This document shows positions 17,201 to 27,982 of a stretch of 64,000 bases of DNA, in pieces. Within the stretch, counting starts at the first letter, position 1; each line of letters begins with the position of its first letter. The notes beneath the pieces were generated by a model. That model had not been told where the DNA came from and did not search any database. It saw only the letters and a list, made by a program, of their open reading frames with translations. Where the stretch lies: assembly GCA_016187945.1 (NCBI GenBank), contig JACPIT010000005.1, forward strand, positions 868,001 to 932,000, given 5' to 3'. The translations under genes and the position numbers were made by a program. This DNA comes from Opitutia bacterium. Lineage in GTDB: Bacteria > Verrucomicrobiota > Verrucomicrobiia > Opitutales > Opitutaceae.

Positions 17201-18117
17201 CGGTCGACGAGTTCGGTGAAAACGGTGCCGCCGAGACCGGACTCGGAATTGATCTGGCGGACGATTACGCCCGCGGGCGAGACGATCGCGACGCCGCCGT
17301 GCAGCGTGGCCCACGCCTGGAAGCCCCCCGGCAGATCGGCGACGCTGACGAGGTGGCCCTCGGCCGCGAAGCGATTGAGCGCGGGCGAGCTGAGCGCGCG
17401 CGAGGCGGGCCCGATCGTTTGCAGGCCACGGTTGGAGGCGCCGACGAGTTCGCCGTCGCACCGGCCCAGCCAGAACAGCGCGGCCGCCGGCAACTGGTCC
17501 GGCTCGTAGAGCTTCACCGGGCCGCTCGCATCGAGGCGATACAGTCCGGTCTCGGGATGGTGGAACCAAAGCGCGCCTTCGAAGTGGATCGGAAACAGCC
17601 GCTGCGCACCGGAGTAGTGCCAGGTAAGGAATTTTTCGCCGTCCCAGCGGAGCACGTGCTGGTTCGACACGAAATCGACGTAGCGCTCGGCGGCGTGGCA
17701 CGCCCAGATCGCCTGCAACTCGTCGGGCGCGACCGGTTGCTTGTCGCGCAGCGACACGAAGCGGAATTTCCCCCCCGGCAATTCGTCGAAATAACCGAGG
17801 CTCGGCGCGCCCACCCAGACGCGCTCGGTGCCGGGCTGGAACGCGACGCAGCGGACGTAGGAGTGCGAATCGAGCGGGCGGAGATTCCACGACTGCCCGT
17901 CGAACACGATGAGCCCTTCCGTCGCCGCGACGTAGATCGCGCCGCTGCGCGGGTGTTGGGCCATGCCCCAGAGCTCCGCCTGCTGCCCGAGCACGCGCGG
18001 CCCGAAGATCTCGAGCGCCGGATCGCCGAGCGAGCGATCGTCCCACGCGGCCGGCGCGCGGAGCGCGGCTCCTCCGATGAGCAGCATCCAAACGAGGGAT
18101 CGAAAGCGCGGAGGCAT
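14254..18117 (-). CDS. Giant hybrid sensor kinase: two-component propeller + Y_Y_Y + HisKA + HATPase + receiver + HPt
   Basis: Starting at the ATG at 18117 gives a signal-like N-terminus (PPRFRSLVWMLLIGGAALRA) and 1287 residues. About 650 residues form a periplasmic beta-propeller with repeated units ending in motifs such as GNLWILTESNLARV, NVWLCADN, AGNIWMGNF and DTLWIGGSDGL. They are followed by a Y_Y_Y-type Ig domain (SFDFSSLREGTYTFSARTVN), a transmembrane helix (about 743-761) and a coiled coil. The cytoplasmic part has HisKA (SMSHEIRNPMNG, H801), HATPase_c (DEGPGIPPEE, GTGMGLAVCRRL), a receiver (Asp in IIFLDYDMPDTTGPQL) and a C-terminal HPt domain (His in ARAAHKISGRFGFLH). This resembles the hybrid two-component systems that sense glycans in Bacteroidetes. 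Here the output is an HPt rather than an AraC domain, pointing to a separate regulator, plausibly the convergent NarL-type gene. Confidence 0.93.
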   Translation of the reverse strand: MPPRFRSLVWMLLIGGAALRAPAAWDDRSLGDPALEIFGPRVLGQQAELWGMAQHPRSGAIYVAATEGLIVFDGQSWNLRPLDSHSYVRCVAFQPGTERVWVGAPSLGYFDELPGGKFRFVSLRDKQPVAPDELQAIWACHAAERYVDFVSNQHVLRWDGEKFLTWHYSGAQRLFPIHFEGALWFHHPETGLYRLDASGPVKLYEPDQLPAAALFWLGRCDGELVGASNRGLQTIGPASRALSSPALNRFAAEGHLVSVADLPGGFQAWATLHGGVAIVSPAGVIVRQINSESGLGGTVFTELVDREGNLWILTESNLARVPASGATATVKLPNAAGGLTSLRRDADQNVWLCADNRAFRVQARATVGGPLRVEALPPGLGGYRSAFPTPFGLLLARFGAIDLLHDGQFTANVASFPGHLASVEQAAPVGDDRFVLLKDDGFGELERAPDGTWRTAAQLVTTTAASGVVEDRAGNIWMGNFRSPLLVARRENGALQPARTVYGNFPAFATGTLVFDRADDILVIAQRRLFLLTSERPPRELALTLPATPIGGAVSKDGQRLYLRFQRADAPIGYNFGVGVVELSADGSTARWRDLFVPGLQTVGQLTALEVTRERDADTLWIGGSDGLIQARPAELHDWAPPHPPSIDFVGSLTGTEFSSDQQLHFQIRSYEIALRPALRFQTRFGLAQAEWSSPSSRVSFDFSSLREGTYTFSARTVNPAGQASEPTSFTFTILPPWYRSPWAYTGYAAGAGLAVLGAVRYRERRMLARTLELERLVHERTAELEKANAAKDEFLASMSHEIRNPMNGVVGLSAAIDISPLNDEGRYRFGLLRHCASHLASLLEDILDFSKLQSGTIELDPQPFSPAEVLEAVSAITAPVSAAAGVSVEFALGPTVPPRLIGDARRIRQVLLNYVGNAVKYAPQGTVEVTAWSRRGAAGGTILVFAVSDEGPGIPPEEQTRIFEKFERGAGARSSRIPGTGMGLAVCRRLAEKMGGRAWVESAPGQGSTFYLELELPIAVRAPVDAVERSLTALPKRALVVDDEEYNVVSLSALLERRGFTVRSALNGDEALRAAVEHQPDIIFLDYDMPDTTGPQLVRRIRETLQPLGRQPLVLATTAYSTVEKREECLAAGMDGFLGKPVVEERLRAALEQAILHRAPASARHLITPDAQIFDPLENLQMLARQHARTLESELAEFGTAAADEFTGLTEAIAANDVTASARAAHKISGRFGFLHAAAPMRRALHLEQICRAGDWAAAQRLAEELAHDWTALRDSLARLTCASAE

Positions 18118-18271
18118 GAGAAAACGTGCCGAAGCTTGCGCACTCGGACGATGGACTAAAACACCTAATTTCAGGGGGACGCGCACCACGCCTGCGGGTT
18201 TCGACCGGCCTGAAGAATGGCGATTTGCGGGCGCGGATTTCGCAGCGCGCCGGGGCAGAATCGTGAGCGTT

Positions 18272-18436
18272 ATGAATCACCTCAAAAAACTCATCGTCGG
18301 GCTGGTCACCAGCCTTCTGGTCTCGGTCGGTTTCGTTCGCGCGGCGGAGTTCACTGCGGGCAGTTCGGCCGTCGTGACGGCGGAACACGCGCAGGTCACC
18401 GCGCCCGGTTCCCAACTCCCCTGCGCCTGGATCTGA
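18272..18436 (+). CDS. Small exported peptide (54 aa) upstream of a YcaO gene
   Basis: The frame encodes a textbook Sec signal peptide (NHLKKLIVGLVTSLLVSVGF then VRA) and a mature part of about 30 residues. The mature part is rich in Ser, Thr and Ala, with one Cys near the C-terminus (ending GSQLPCAWI). It ends 16 bp before the YcaO start on the same strand, so the two are probably co-transcribed. I do not recognise it. It could be a precursor peptide modified by the YcaO enzyme, although an export signal on such a precursor would be unusual, or an unrelated small secreted protein. The divergent hybrid kinase starts 155 bp upstream, leaving room for both promoters. Confidence 0.55.
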   Translation: MNHLKKLIVGLVTSLLVSVGFVRAAEFTAGSSAVVTAEHAQVTAPGSQLPCAWI

Positions 18437-18452
18437 AAAACGAGCCACGGCC

Positions 18453-19343
18453 ATGCTCAATCTCGCTGCCTTTCGTTACCGCAACGTGTTGACCGCCGAC
18501 GGCGGGCCGCTTGAGCGGTTGACCTGCGGCGAGGTGCGTGTGCTCGGCGCGCGGTGGTTCGAGGCTAACGCCTACCTGCGCGCCGGGCACATGGACGGCC
18601 AGTTCAAGAGACGCGTGTGGGGCTCCGCCGACGGTGGCGGCACCGACGCGTCGCCGCTCGTCGCGCGCTTCAAAGCGATCTCCGAAGCGATGGAGCGCTG
18701 GGCGCATTGGACGACGTTCCGCTCGGGCGACGGTCCGCAGTATGGTTTCGACGTCGATCCTTCGAGCAATGGCATGGCGGCGTTCCCGGGGTTGTTCGCC
18801 GCGCAGGCGCGAGGCGCTGCGCTCATGGAAGCGGCGGAACGGTTCAATTTGCTGAATTGGTGGGAAGGACGTCTCTCGGCGCACGCCATGAGCGTCGCCT
18901 GGCCCGGCGTCGACGCGATGGTGATCGAATCCGACGCGCCGGGCGTGACCGTGGTTCTGCACCGCCGCTCGGCGCGCGGGCACCACGCGTTCGGCCACGC
19001 GGCGCGGTCGACGTTCGCAGCGGCGTGCCACGCCGCCGCGGTGGAGATGGAGCGGCACGAGACCGTGGTCGGCTACTACGCGCTCGCGGGTCACAATCAC
19101 GAGGGCGAGGGCGACATGCACCCGATCGAGCAGCGGAGTCTGTTTTTCGCGTCGGAGGAGGGTTACGAGATTTTCCGCTCCCGCGCCGCTGGCGGCGTGG
19201 TGGGACGGCGGGCAAAACTGCGGGTCGTCTTCGACGGAGTGCTGCCCGGTCCGTGGGAACGCTACGCGCACGTCTGGCGCGTGCTCTATGAGCCGCCGAG
19301 TCTGCGGTTCCTCTCGCGCGAGCGGGAGTATTTTCTGTGGTGA
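18453..19343 (+). CDS. YcaO-family protein (296 aa)
   Basis: The protein carries the ATP-binding hallmarks of YcaO enzymes in order. These are ARFKAISEAMERWA (ExxER at 78-82), then SSNGMAAFPGLFAAQARGAA followed by LMEAAERFNLLNWW (ExxER at 126-130), and a later AACHAAAVEMERHETVVGYY segment (198-201). The second block closely follows the 'TSNGlA...A..hALlEliERDa' consensus. YcaO enzymes activate peptide amides with ATP to form azolines or thioamides on ribosomal peptides, or modify ribosomal protein. At 296 residues it is shorter than usual (about 400), and the C-terminus (REYFLW) lacks the Pro-rich PxPxP end of azoline cyclodehydratases. No E1-like partner, leader-binding protein, dehydrogenase or transporter is adjacent. 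The only neighbour in the same direction is the 54-residue exported peptide. Confidence 0.82.
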   Translation: MLNLAAFRYRNVLTADGGPLERLTCGEVRVLGARWFEANAYLRAGHMDGQFKRRVWGSADGGGTDASPLVARFKAISEAMERWAHWTTFRSGDGPQYGFDVDPSSNGMAAFPGLFAAQARGAALMEAAERFNLLNWWEGRLSAHAMSVAWPGVDAMVIESDAPGVTVVLHRRSARGHHAFGHAARSTFAAACHAAAVEMERHETVVGYYALAGHNHEGEGDMHPIEQRSLFFASEEGYEIFRSRAAGGVVGRRAKLRVVFDGVLPGPWERYAHVWRVLYEPPSLRFLSREREYFLW

Positions 19344-19510
19344 GCGGGGCGCCGGCGAGCGCGGATGCGTTTTCGTCGCGCTCGTCAGTCGGGCGGTCCT
19401 GCGCTGAGCTACGGACGGCAGCCTTCGCTCGGAAAGAGCGCAGGTTTTTTCCGCCGTCCGCACGTGCCTCGCCGGATGCTGGCTTTGCCAGCCGAAGCCT
19501 TGGTGGAGGC

Positions 19511-19584
19511 TGGTGCGGGCAGACGGAATCGAACCGACGATACCTGTTTGGAAGACAGGAGTTTTACCACTAAACTATGCCCGC
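19511..19584 (-). tRNA. tRNA-Gly (anticodon UCC)
   Basis: Read on the minus strand the 74-base sequence has a seven-base acceptor stem (GCGGGCA ... TGCCCGC), a D arm GTTTAGTGGTAAAAC and an anticodon arm CCTGT-CTTCCAA-ACAGG with anticodon TCC. The T arm is GTCGG-TTCGATT-CCGTC with one T-T mismatch. A discriminator A and an encoded CCA (19511-19513) follow. Confidence 0.95.
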
Positions 19585-19700
19585 GAAGGCGCGGGCGTGA
19601 GAGTGGCGGGGCGCGACGACCATTCAAGCTTTAGTTAAACTCCCGCGCGTCCGCGAAAGGGGTTGCGAGGGCAAATTCGTTGCGCTTTAACCGGCTCACT

Positions 19701-20840
19701 ATGGCAACTCCCGCGGCCGCGAAACCCAAGTCGAGCGTCCAACAGGCTCAGGCGCTCGCCAAACAGAAGGCCCTCGAGAAGAAATCCAAGACCTACAAGC
19801 TGGCGCTCGGCGAACTCGCCATCTTCACGAGCCAGCTCGCGTCGCTGTTGCAGGCCGGCCTGCCGCTCGTGTCGTGCCTCGAGGCCTTGCAGGACCAGAC
19901 GGAGGATCAGGTTTTTCGCATCGTCATTCGCGACGTGCGCAACGACATCGCGACCGGCACGGCGTTCTCGGCGGCGGTGAGGAAATTCCCGAATTCGTTC
20001 AACTCGCTCTTCGTCTCGATGGTGGAGGCGGGCGAGGCGTCGGGCGGTTTGGCGGAAATTCTGTCGAAGGTCGCCGCGTATTTCGAATCGACGGTCAAGC
20101 TGACCAAGAAGGTGAAGTCTGCGATGACTTACCCGATCGCGGTCATCGGCCTCGCCATCGCGCTCGTGAACGTGCTGCTGATCTTCGTCATCCCGGTGTT
20201 CGCGGACATGTTCAAGGATTTCGGCGCCAAGCTGCCTGCGCCGACGCAGATGCTGATCGATCTCTCGAACTTTCTCAAAACCTGGTGGTGGGCGATCGCG
20301 CTCGGCGTCTACGGAGCCTTCACGGTATTGAAAAAATACACCGCGACGCCGGCCGGGCGCCGCCAGAAGGACAACTTCCTCGTGAAGGCCCCGATCTTCG
20401 GCAATCTCGTGCACAAGATCGCGCTCTCGCGCTTCTGCCGCACCTACGCGACGCTGATGCGCTCCGGCGTGCCGATCCTGCGCACGCTCGAGATCGTGTC
20501 GTCCGCCTCCGGCATGTGCCAGGTCGAGGACGCGTGCGTCGAGATCGCCAAGCACGTCTCGCAAGGCGGCCAGGTTTCCGAAGTCATGGCCGCGAATCCG
20601 TTTTTCCCGCCGATGATGAAGCACATGGTCAAGGCCGGCGAATCCACCGGCAACGTCGACGGCATGATGAACAAGATCGCCGATTTCTACGACACCGAGT
20701 GCGACGCCACCGTGGCCGCGCTCACGTCGCTGATCGAGCCGATGCTCATCGTGTTCCTCGGCGTGGTGGTCGGCGGCATCGTCATGGCGATGTTCCTCCC
20801 GATCTTCCAACTCGGCGCCGTCGCCGGTGGCCAGGGCTGA
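19701..20840 (+). CDS. Type II secretion/type IV pilus inner-membrane platform protein (GspF/PilC family)
   Basis: The ATG at 19701 (MATPAAAKPKSSVQQAQALA) is preferred over the upstream TTG. The 379-residue protein has the duplicated T2SSF domain: copy one LGELAIFTSQLASLLQAGLP ... VEAGEASGGLAEIL, and copy two IALSRFCRTYATLMRSGVPI ... VKAGESTGNVDGMM. Three long hydrophobic helices (MTYPIAVIGLAIALVNVLLI, TWWWAIALGVYGAFTVL, LIEPMLIVFLGVVVGGIVMA) match the family topology. It would anchor the assembly ATPase at the inner membrane. No pilus ATPase or pilin genes are in the window, so whether it serves a pilus or a type II system cannot be told. Confidence 0.9.
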   Translation: MATPAAAKPKSSVQQAQALAKQKALEKKSKTYKLALGELAIFTSQLASLLQAGLPLVSCLEALQDQTEDQVFRIVIRDVRNDIATGTAFSAAVRKFPNSFNSLFVSMVEAGEASGGLAEILSKVAAYFESTVKLTKKVKSAMTYPIAVIGLAIALVNVLLIFVIPVFADMFKDFGAKLPAPTQMLIDLSNFLKTWWWAIALGVYGAFTVLKKYTATPAGRRQKDNFLVKAPIFGNLVHKIALSRFCRTYATLMRSGVPILRTLEIVSSASGMCQVEDACVEIAKHVSQGGQVSEVMAANPFFPPMMKHMVKAGESTGNVDGMMNKIADFYDTECDATVAALTSLIEPMLIVFLGVVVGGIVMAMFLPIFQLGAVAGGQG

Positions 20841-21000
20841 GGCGCCGCCGCCGCCGCGCCGCGGCGGCGGAAGCTCCAAGCTCGCAAGCTCCAAACCCCG
20901 ACGATTCTCCCGGCGCGATCCACCGGCACGGCGGGGATTTTTGAGAATTGAGGTCTGGATTTTTTCTGGAGCTTGGATGTTGGAGCTTGGAGCTTCCGCG
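20841..21000. repeat. GCTCCAA-type hairpin element downstream of the PilC-like gene
   Basis: A GC-rich lead (GCCGCCGCC ... GGCGGCGG) and a left arm GGAAGCTCCAAGCTCGCAAG begin immediately after the stop codon. A right arm at 20967-20997 (TGGAGCTTGGATGTTGGAGC, then TTGGAGCTTCC) is its inverted counterpart. Similar elements follow the next two genes. Confidence 0.8.
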
Positions 21001-21130
21001 CTTCGCGCGCCCGTGCGCGGAACTAAACAAATCCTTTACCGCGCCGCCGCGCCGCGGCTTCCGCGCCGGTTGACCGAAAGCCGCTTGCATGCAGGATAGG
21101 CGCTCCGCAAAGTTGCGATCCCTCTCGCCC

Positions 21131-22393
21131 ATGCCTTCCATTTTGATCGTCGACGACCTCATCTCGATTCACGAGATGCTCGAGGCCGTCATCCAGCCGA
21201 CTGGCTACGCCACGGCGTTCGCCACGGATGGCGAGAAGGCGCTCGCGCGTTACAAGGCCGAGAAATTCGATCTCGTGCTTGCCGACATCGACATGAAACC
21301 GATGGACGGCATCACGCTGCTCAAACAGCTCAAGCAGTTCGATCCCGCCGCGGTCGTCATCATCATGACGGCCTACGCCAGCACCGAGAGTGCGATCCAG
21401 GCCCTGAAATTCGGCGCGTTCGATTACCTGCAAAAACCTTTCCGCGTCGAGGAGCTCATCCAGACGCTCAAGCGCGGCGTCGAGTTCAAGCGTGTCGTCA
21501 CAGAGCGCGAATCGGCGCGCACCGCCGGCGGCGGCACGGCGCAGCCCAGCGATTTCGAAGGCCGCCTCGTCGGCTCCAGCCCGAAGATCAAGCGCCTCAT
21601 CACGCAGCTCAAGAAACTCGCCACCGCGCACGCGCCCGTGCTCGTGAGCGGCGAGCTCGGCAGCGGCCACGAGATCGCCGCGGAGCTGTTGCACGCGGCC
21701 GGTTCGCCCGCTGCGAGCCCGCTCATCAACATCGACTGCAAGCTCATCGATCCCGCCACGCTGCACGACGGCCTGCTCGGCGCCGACGGCACCGGTGGCA
21801 AATGGGTGCAGCAAGCCAAGGGCGGCACGCTCGTCCTCCAGCACGTCCAATGTCTCCCGGGCGAAGCGCAGGAGAAACTCGTCTCGATCCTCCGTGCGCA
21901 CGCGCCGCACCTGCGCGTGATCTGCACGACCGAAGCCGATCTCGAAAAACTCACCGAGGAAGGCGGCTTCAACGAGGAGCTTTTCTACCGCATCGCCGCG
22001 CTGCCGGTCCAAATGCCCGCGCTCCGCGAGCGCCCCGAGGACATCCCGCTGCTGCTCAAGTCCGTCGCGGCCACTTCCGCGAACCCGCAGTTCGATGCGC
22101 GCCAGATCGAGTTCACGGACGACGCGATGGCCACGCTCCGCGCCTACCGTTGGCCGGGCAACTTGGCCGAGTTCACGCAAGTCACGTCGCAAGCCATCTC
22201 GACCGCCGAGGCGCGCGTGATCACGTCCGCGCAACTGCCGTTGCGCATCCACGAATTGAAGGACTGGCCCGCGCTCGCCGACTATCTCGCCGGCCAGGAA
22301 AAGCAGTATATCGCGCGCGTGCTCCACGCCTGCGGCGGCGACAAAGCCAAAGCGGCGAAAGTGCTGGGCGTCGAGCCGACGAAGCTGGTCTGA
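21131..22393 (+). CDS. NtrC-family response regulator with degenerate AAA+ site
   Basis: Starting at the ATG at 21131 (MPSILIVDDLISIHEMLEAV) gives 420 residues. The receiver is intact (Asp52 in DLVLADIDMKPMDG, switch Lys in LQKPFRVEEL). The central domain follows the sigma-54 activator fold but its working parts are lost. Walker A reads SGELGSGHE (Lys replaced by His, residue 180), the GAFTGA loop is absent (GLLGADGTGGKW instead), and Walker B reads GGTLVLQHVQ where GGTLFLDEI is usual. The C-terminal Fis-type HTH (ACGGDKAKAAKVLGVEPTKLV) stops a few residues short of the usual end, right where a repeat element begins. It therefore should bind DNA or partners without ATP-driven sigma-54 activation (inference). 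It follows the PilC-like gene by 290 bp. Confidence 0.85.
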   Translation: MPSILIVDDLISIHEMLEAVIQPTGYATAFATDGEKALARYKAEKFDLVLADIDMKPMDGITLLKQLKQFDPAAVVIIMTAYASTESAIQALKFGAFDYLQKPFRVEELIQTLKRGVEFKRVVTERESARTAGGGTAQPSDFEGRLVGSSPKIKRLITQLKKLATAHAPVLVSGELGSGHEIAAELLHAAGSPAASPLINIDCKLIDPATLHDGLLGADGTGGKWVQQAKGGTLVLQHVQCLPGEAQEKLVSILRAHAPHLRVICTTEADLEKLTEEGGFNEELFYRIAALPVQMPALRERPEDIPLLLKSVAATSANPQFDARQIEFTDDAMATLRAYRWPGNLAEFTQVTSQAISTAEARVITSAQLPLRIHELKDWPALADYLAGQEKQYIARVLHACGGDKAKAAKVLGVEPTKLV

Positions 22394-22579
22394 ATCGCCG
22401 CCGCCGGCCGGCGGCGGAAGCTCCAAGCTCCAAACCTCAAGCTCCAGAGGACCGCGAGATCCTTGCGGCTTGAAACGCCGCGGCGCAGCGCGGTTCGTTT
22501 CGCGCCGAAGGTCGTCGCTGCGAGCGTAGGCCGGTTTGGATTTTTAGGCTTCTCTGGAGATTGGAGATTGGCGTTTGGA
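22394..22579. repeat. GCTCCAA-type hairpin element downstream of the NtrC-like gene
   Basis: The left arm (GCGGCGGAAGCTCCAAGCTC, then CAAACCTCAAGCTCCAGAGG) starts within about 20 bases of the stop codon. A diverged right arm (TCTCTGGAGATTGGAGATTG) ends the element at about 22571-22579. The remaining 100 bases before carB hold no gene that I can see. Confidence 0.75.
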
Positions 22580-22679
22580 CCTTCGCGCGGCGCCGCCGCG
22601 CGCGTCATGCGTCGCCGCCGCCCCTTTTCCCGCTTGCCGCGCCCAAACGCGGTCCCAACCTTCGCCGAAATCTGCGCTC

Positions 22680-25919
<3,240 letters not shown>

Positions 25920-26100
25920 CCATCGCGACGGAAGCTCCAAGCTCCAAACCCCAAGCTCCAGAGAAGCTCCAATTTTTCGGAAGAAGCATGAACGCCAAAA
26001 GCAAACGTCGAATGCGCGTTGCTTCGGTCATGCGACGTCTTGGTGCTTTCCGTCGTTCGGTGTTTCTCTGGAGCTTGGATGTTGGAGCTTGGAGCTTCTG
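25920..26100. repeat. GCTCCAA-type hairpin element between carB and purU
   Basis: The left arm GGAAGCTCCAAGCTCCAAAC is followed by CCCAAGCTCCAGAGAAGC, and the right arm (26064-26098) is its inverse, ending at the purU start codon. The element fills the whole gap between the two genes. Confidence 0.85.
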
Positions 26101-26970
26101 ATGCCGATGTCCGACCAACCGCTTACCCTCGTCGCCCTCCTGCACGGTCCCGATCAACGCGGCCTCGTCGCGCGCGCGGCGGGTTGGATTTTTGAGCGCG
26201 GCGGCAACATCCTTCACGCCGACCAGCACCGCGACGAGGACGAGGGCGTGTTCTTCCAGCGCATCGAGTGGGTGCCGCCCGCCGGCGCGAAACCCGCGGC
26301 CGAGGAGAAGGCGTTTCTCGCCTACGCGCGCGAAGAGCTGCGCATGAACGCCGTCGTGACCGACTCCGCGCGTCGGCCGCGTCTCGTGCTCTTCGTCTCG
26401 AAAGCCGAACACTGCTTCCACGACATCGTGCTCCGCTGGCGCGCCGGCGAGTTCCCGTGCGAGATCGTGGGCGTCGTCTCGAATCACCGCGATCTCGCGG
26501 CGGCCGCGCGCGGCTACGAGCTGAAATTTTTCCACCTCCCCGTCAGCGCGACCACCAAGGCCCAAGCCGAGGTGCGCCAGCTCGCGCTCCTCCGCCGGCT
26601 CGGCGCCGACGTCGTCGTGCTCGCGCGCTACATGCAGGTGCTGTCGGGGGATTTTCTCGCGGCGTTCGGCAAGCCCGTGATCAACATCCACCACTCGTTT
26701 CTCCCCGCGTTCGCCGGCGGCCGGCCGTATCACCAGGCGCACGAGCGCGGCGTGAAGCTCATCGGCGCCACCGCGCATTACGCGACCGCGGTGCTCGATG
26801 ACGGTCCGATCATCCACCAGGATGTCACGCGCGTCACGCACCGCCACAGTGTCGAAGACCTGATCCACAAAGGTCGCGATCTCGAGAAACTCGTTCTCGC
26901 CCAAGCCTTGCGCTGGCACCTGGAAAATCGCGTGCTCGTGTTCGGGCGCAAGACGGTGGTGTTCGACTAA
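26101..26970 (+). CDS. purU: Formyltetrahydrofolate deformylase
   Basis: The 289-residue protein has an N-terminal ACT domain (LVALLHGPDQRGLVARAAGW, RGGNILHADQHRDED). It is joined to a formyltransferase-like catalytic domain with the conserved VLARYMQVLSGDFL, the active-site segment VINIHHSFLPAFAGGRPYHQ and DDGPIIHQDVTRV. PurU hydrolyses 10-formyl-THF to formate and THF, balancing one-carbon pools and supplying formate to PurT. ATG at 26101 or the second at 26107 could be used. Position after carB suggests a nucleotide-metabolism neighbourhood, but the intervening repeat element makes an operon uncertain. Confidence 0.93.
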   Translation: MPMSDQPLTLVALLHGPDQRGLVARAAGWIFERGGNILHADQHRDEDEGVFFQRIEWVPPAGAKPAAEEKAFLAYAREELRMNAVVTDSARRPRLVLFVSKAEHCFHDIVLRWRAGEFPCEIVGVVSNHRDLAAAARGYELKFFHLPVSATTKAQAEVRQLALLRRLGADVVVLARYMQVLSGDFLAAFGKPVINIHHSFLPAFAGGRPYHQAHERGVKLIGATAHYATAVLDDGPIIHQDVTRVTHRHSVEDLIHKGRDLEKLVLAQALRWHLENRVLVFGRKTVVFD

Positions 26971-27178
26971 GGCGGCGCGGGCGCCGCCGGTTTAAGTCGG
27001 AAGTTTAGGTTGGAGGCGACCGAGATCGCTATCGCTGGGCCGCTCGCCGCCCCGAGGCGCTCGGCTGTGGCTGCTACTTCGACTTAAACTCGAAACTTAA
27101 ACTGGCGCGCCGTCTCGCGGCGCGCCCCGATTCCGGGCTTGAGCGCGCTCGCGGCGTTCCCCATGTTGCGCGTTTCCC

Positions 27179-27904
27179 ATGAGCAACGTCCCTTCCGCCA
27201 CTCCTCCGCACGATCCGGCCAACCCGCCGCCGCCCGCCGGTGCCGACGCCTTCGCCGCCGACGTGCACTCGTTCTGGGAGAAGAACCGCTCGTTCGTCCT
27301 CATTCTCGTCGCCGCCGTTCTCCTCGGCCTCGTCGGCCGCGAAGGCTGGCAATGGTTCCAATCCTCGCGCGAACAAGGCGTGCAGGAGGAATACGCCAAA
27401 GCCGGCGACCGCATCGACCAGCTCGCGAAGTTCGCCGACGCCAACAAAGGCCACGCGCTCGCCGGTGTCGCCTTGCTCCGCGTCGCCGACGATGCCTACG
27501 GCAAAAACGATTTCAAATCCGCCGCGACCACCTACGCCAAGGCCGCCGATACGCTCGACAACGTCGCTCTGAAATCCCGCGCCAAGCTCGGCGCCGCGAT
27601 GAGCCAACTCGCCGCGGGCGACAAAGCCGTCGCGGAGACTGCGCTGAAGGCGCTCAGCGCCGACACGAAGGCGCTGGCCACCATCCGTGCCGAGGCGACC
27701 TACGACCTCGCGGTGCTCGCGAAGGACGCCGGGCGCGACGACGAGGCGAGGAAGTTCATCGAGGAAATCGCGAAGATCGAAACCGCCGGTGTCTGGGCGC
27801 AACGTGCCGCCGCGCTCAGCGCGCAGCTCGCCGCCGGCAAGCCCGCTGCTCCCGCGCCTGCGACCACCCCGACGCCAAGCGTCGAATTCAAGCCGAAGGG
27901 CTGA
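27179..27904 (+). CDS. YfgM-like membrane-anchored TPR protein
   Basis: The 241-residue protein has a Pro-rich cytoplasmic start, a single transmembrane helix (SFVLILVAAVLLGLVGREGW) and a periplasmic helical repeat region. That region is of the TPR_21/YfgM type (QEEYAKAGDRIDQLAKFAD, GVALLRVADDAYGKNDFKSA, ATYDLAVLAKDAGRDDEARK). An Ala/Pro-rich tail follows. YfgM is an ancillary subunit of the SecYEG translocon that helps hand over exported proteins. Length and topology fit, but the usual neighbours (bamB, der, hisS) are absent, so the name is by resemblance only. A terminator hairpin lies 55 bp after the stop. Confidence 0.7.
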   Translation: MSNVPSATPPHDPANPPPPAGADAFAADVHSFWEKNRSFVLILVAAVLLGLVGREGWQWFQSSREQGVQEEYAKAGDRIDQLAKFADANKGHALAGVALLRVADDAYGKNDFKSAATTYAKAADTLDNVALKSRAKLGAAMSQLAAGDKAVAETALKALSADTKALATIRAEATYDLAVLAKDAGRDDEARKFIEEIAKIETAGVWAQRAAALSAQLAAGKPAAPAPATTPTPSVEFKPKG

Positions 27905-27959
27905 GGCTCGGACTGAGCGGCGCGCAGAACGCGGAACGCCAGAAGTCGATTGCGAACGA

Positions 27960-27982
27960 GGGCGGCCAAGAGCCGCCCTTTC
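27960..27982 (+). terminator. Terminator of the YfgM-like gene
   Basis: Stem GGGCGGC/GCCGCCC (27960-27966 with 27972-27978) with loop CAAGA, followed by TTTCTG. The T tract is short. Confidence 0.55.

Noticed and set aside
14234-18460. 1408-codon minus-strand frame overlapping the hybrid kinase
   Set aside because: Arg/Pro-rich composition without domains; the kinase in the neighbouring frame has all expected motifs.
25988-26101. 37-codon frame between carB and purU (MNAKSKRRMRVASVMRRL...)
   Set aside because: It lies inside the GCTCCAA hairpin element and its end is just the translation of the right arm; no sign of selection as protein.
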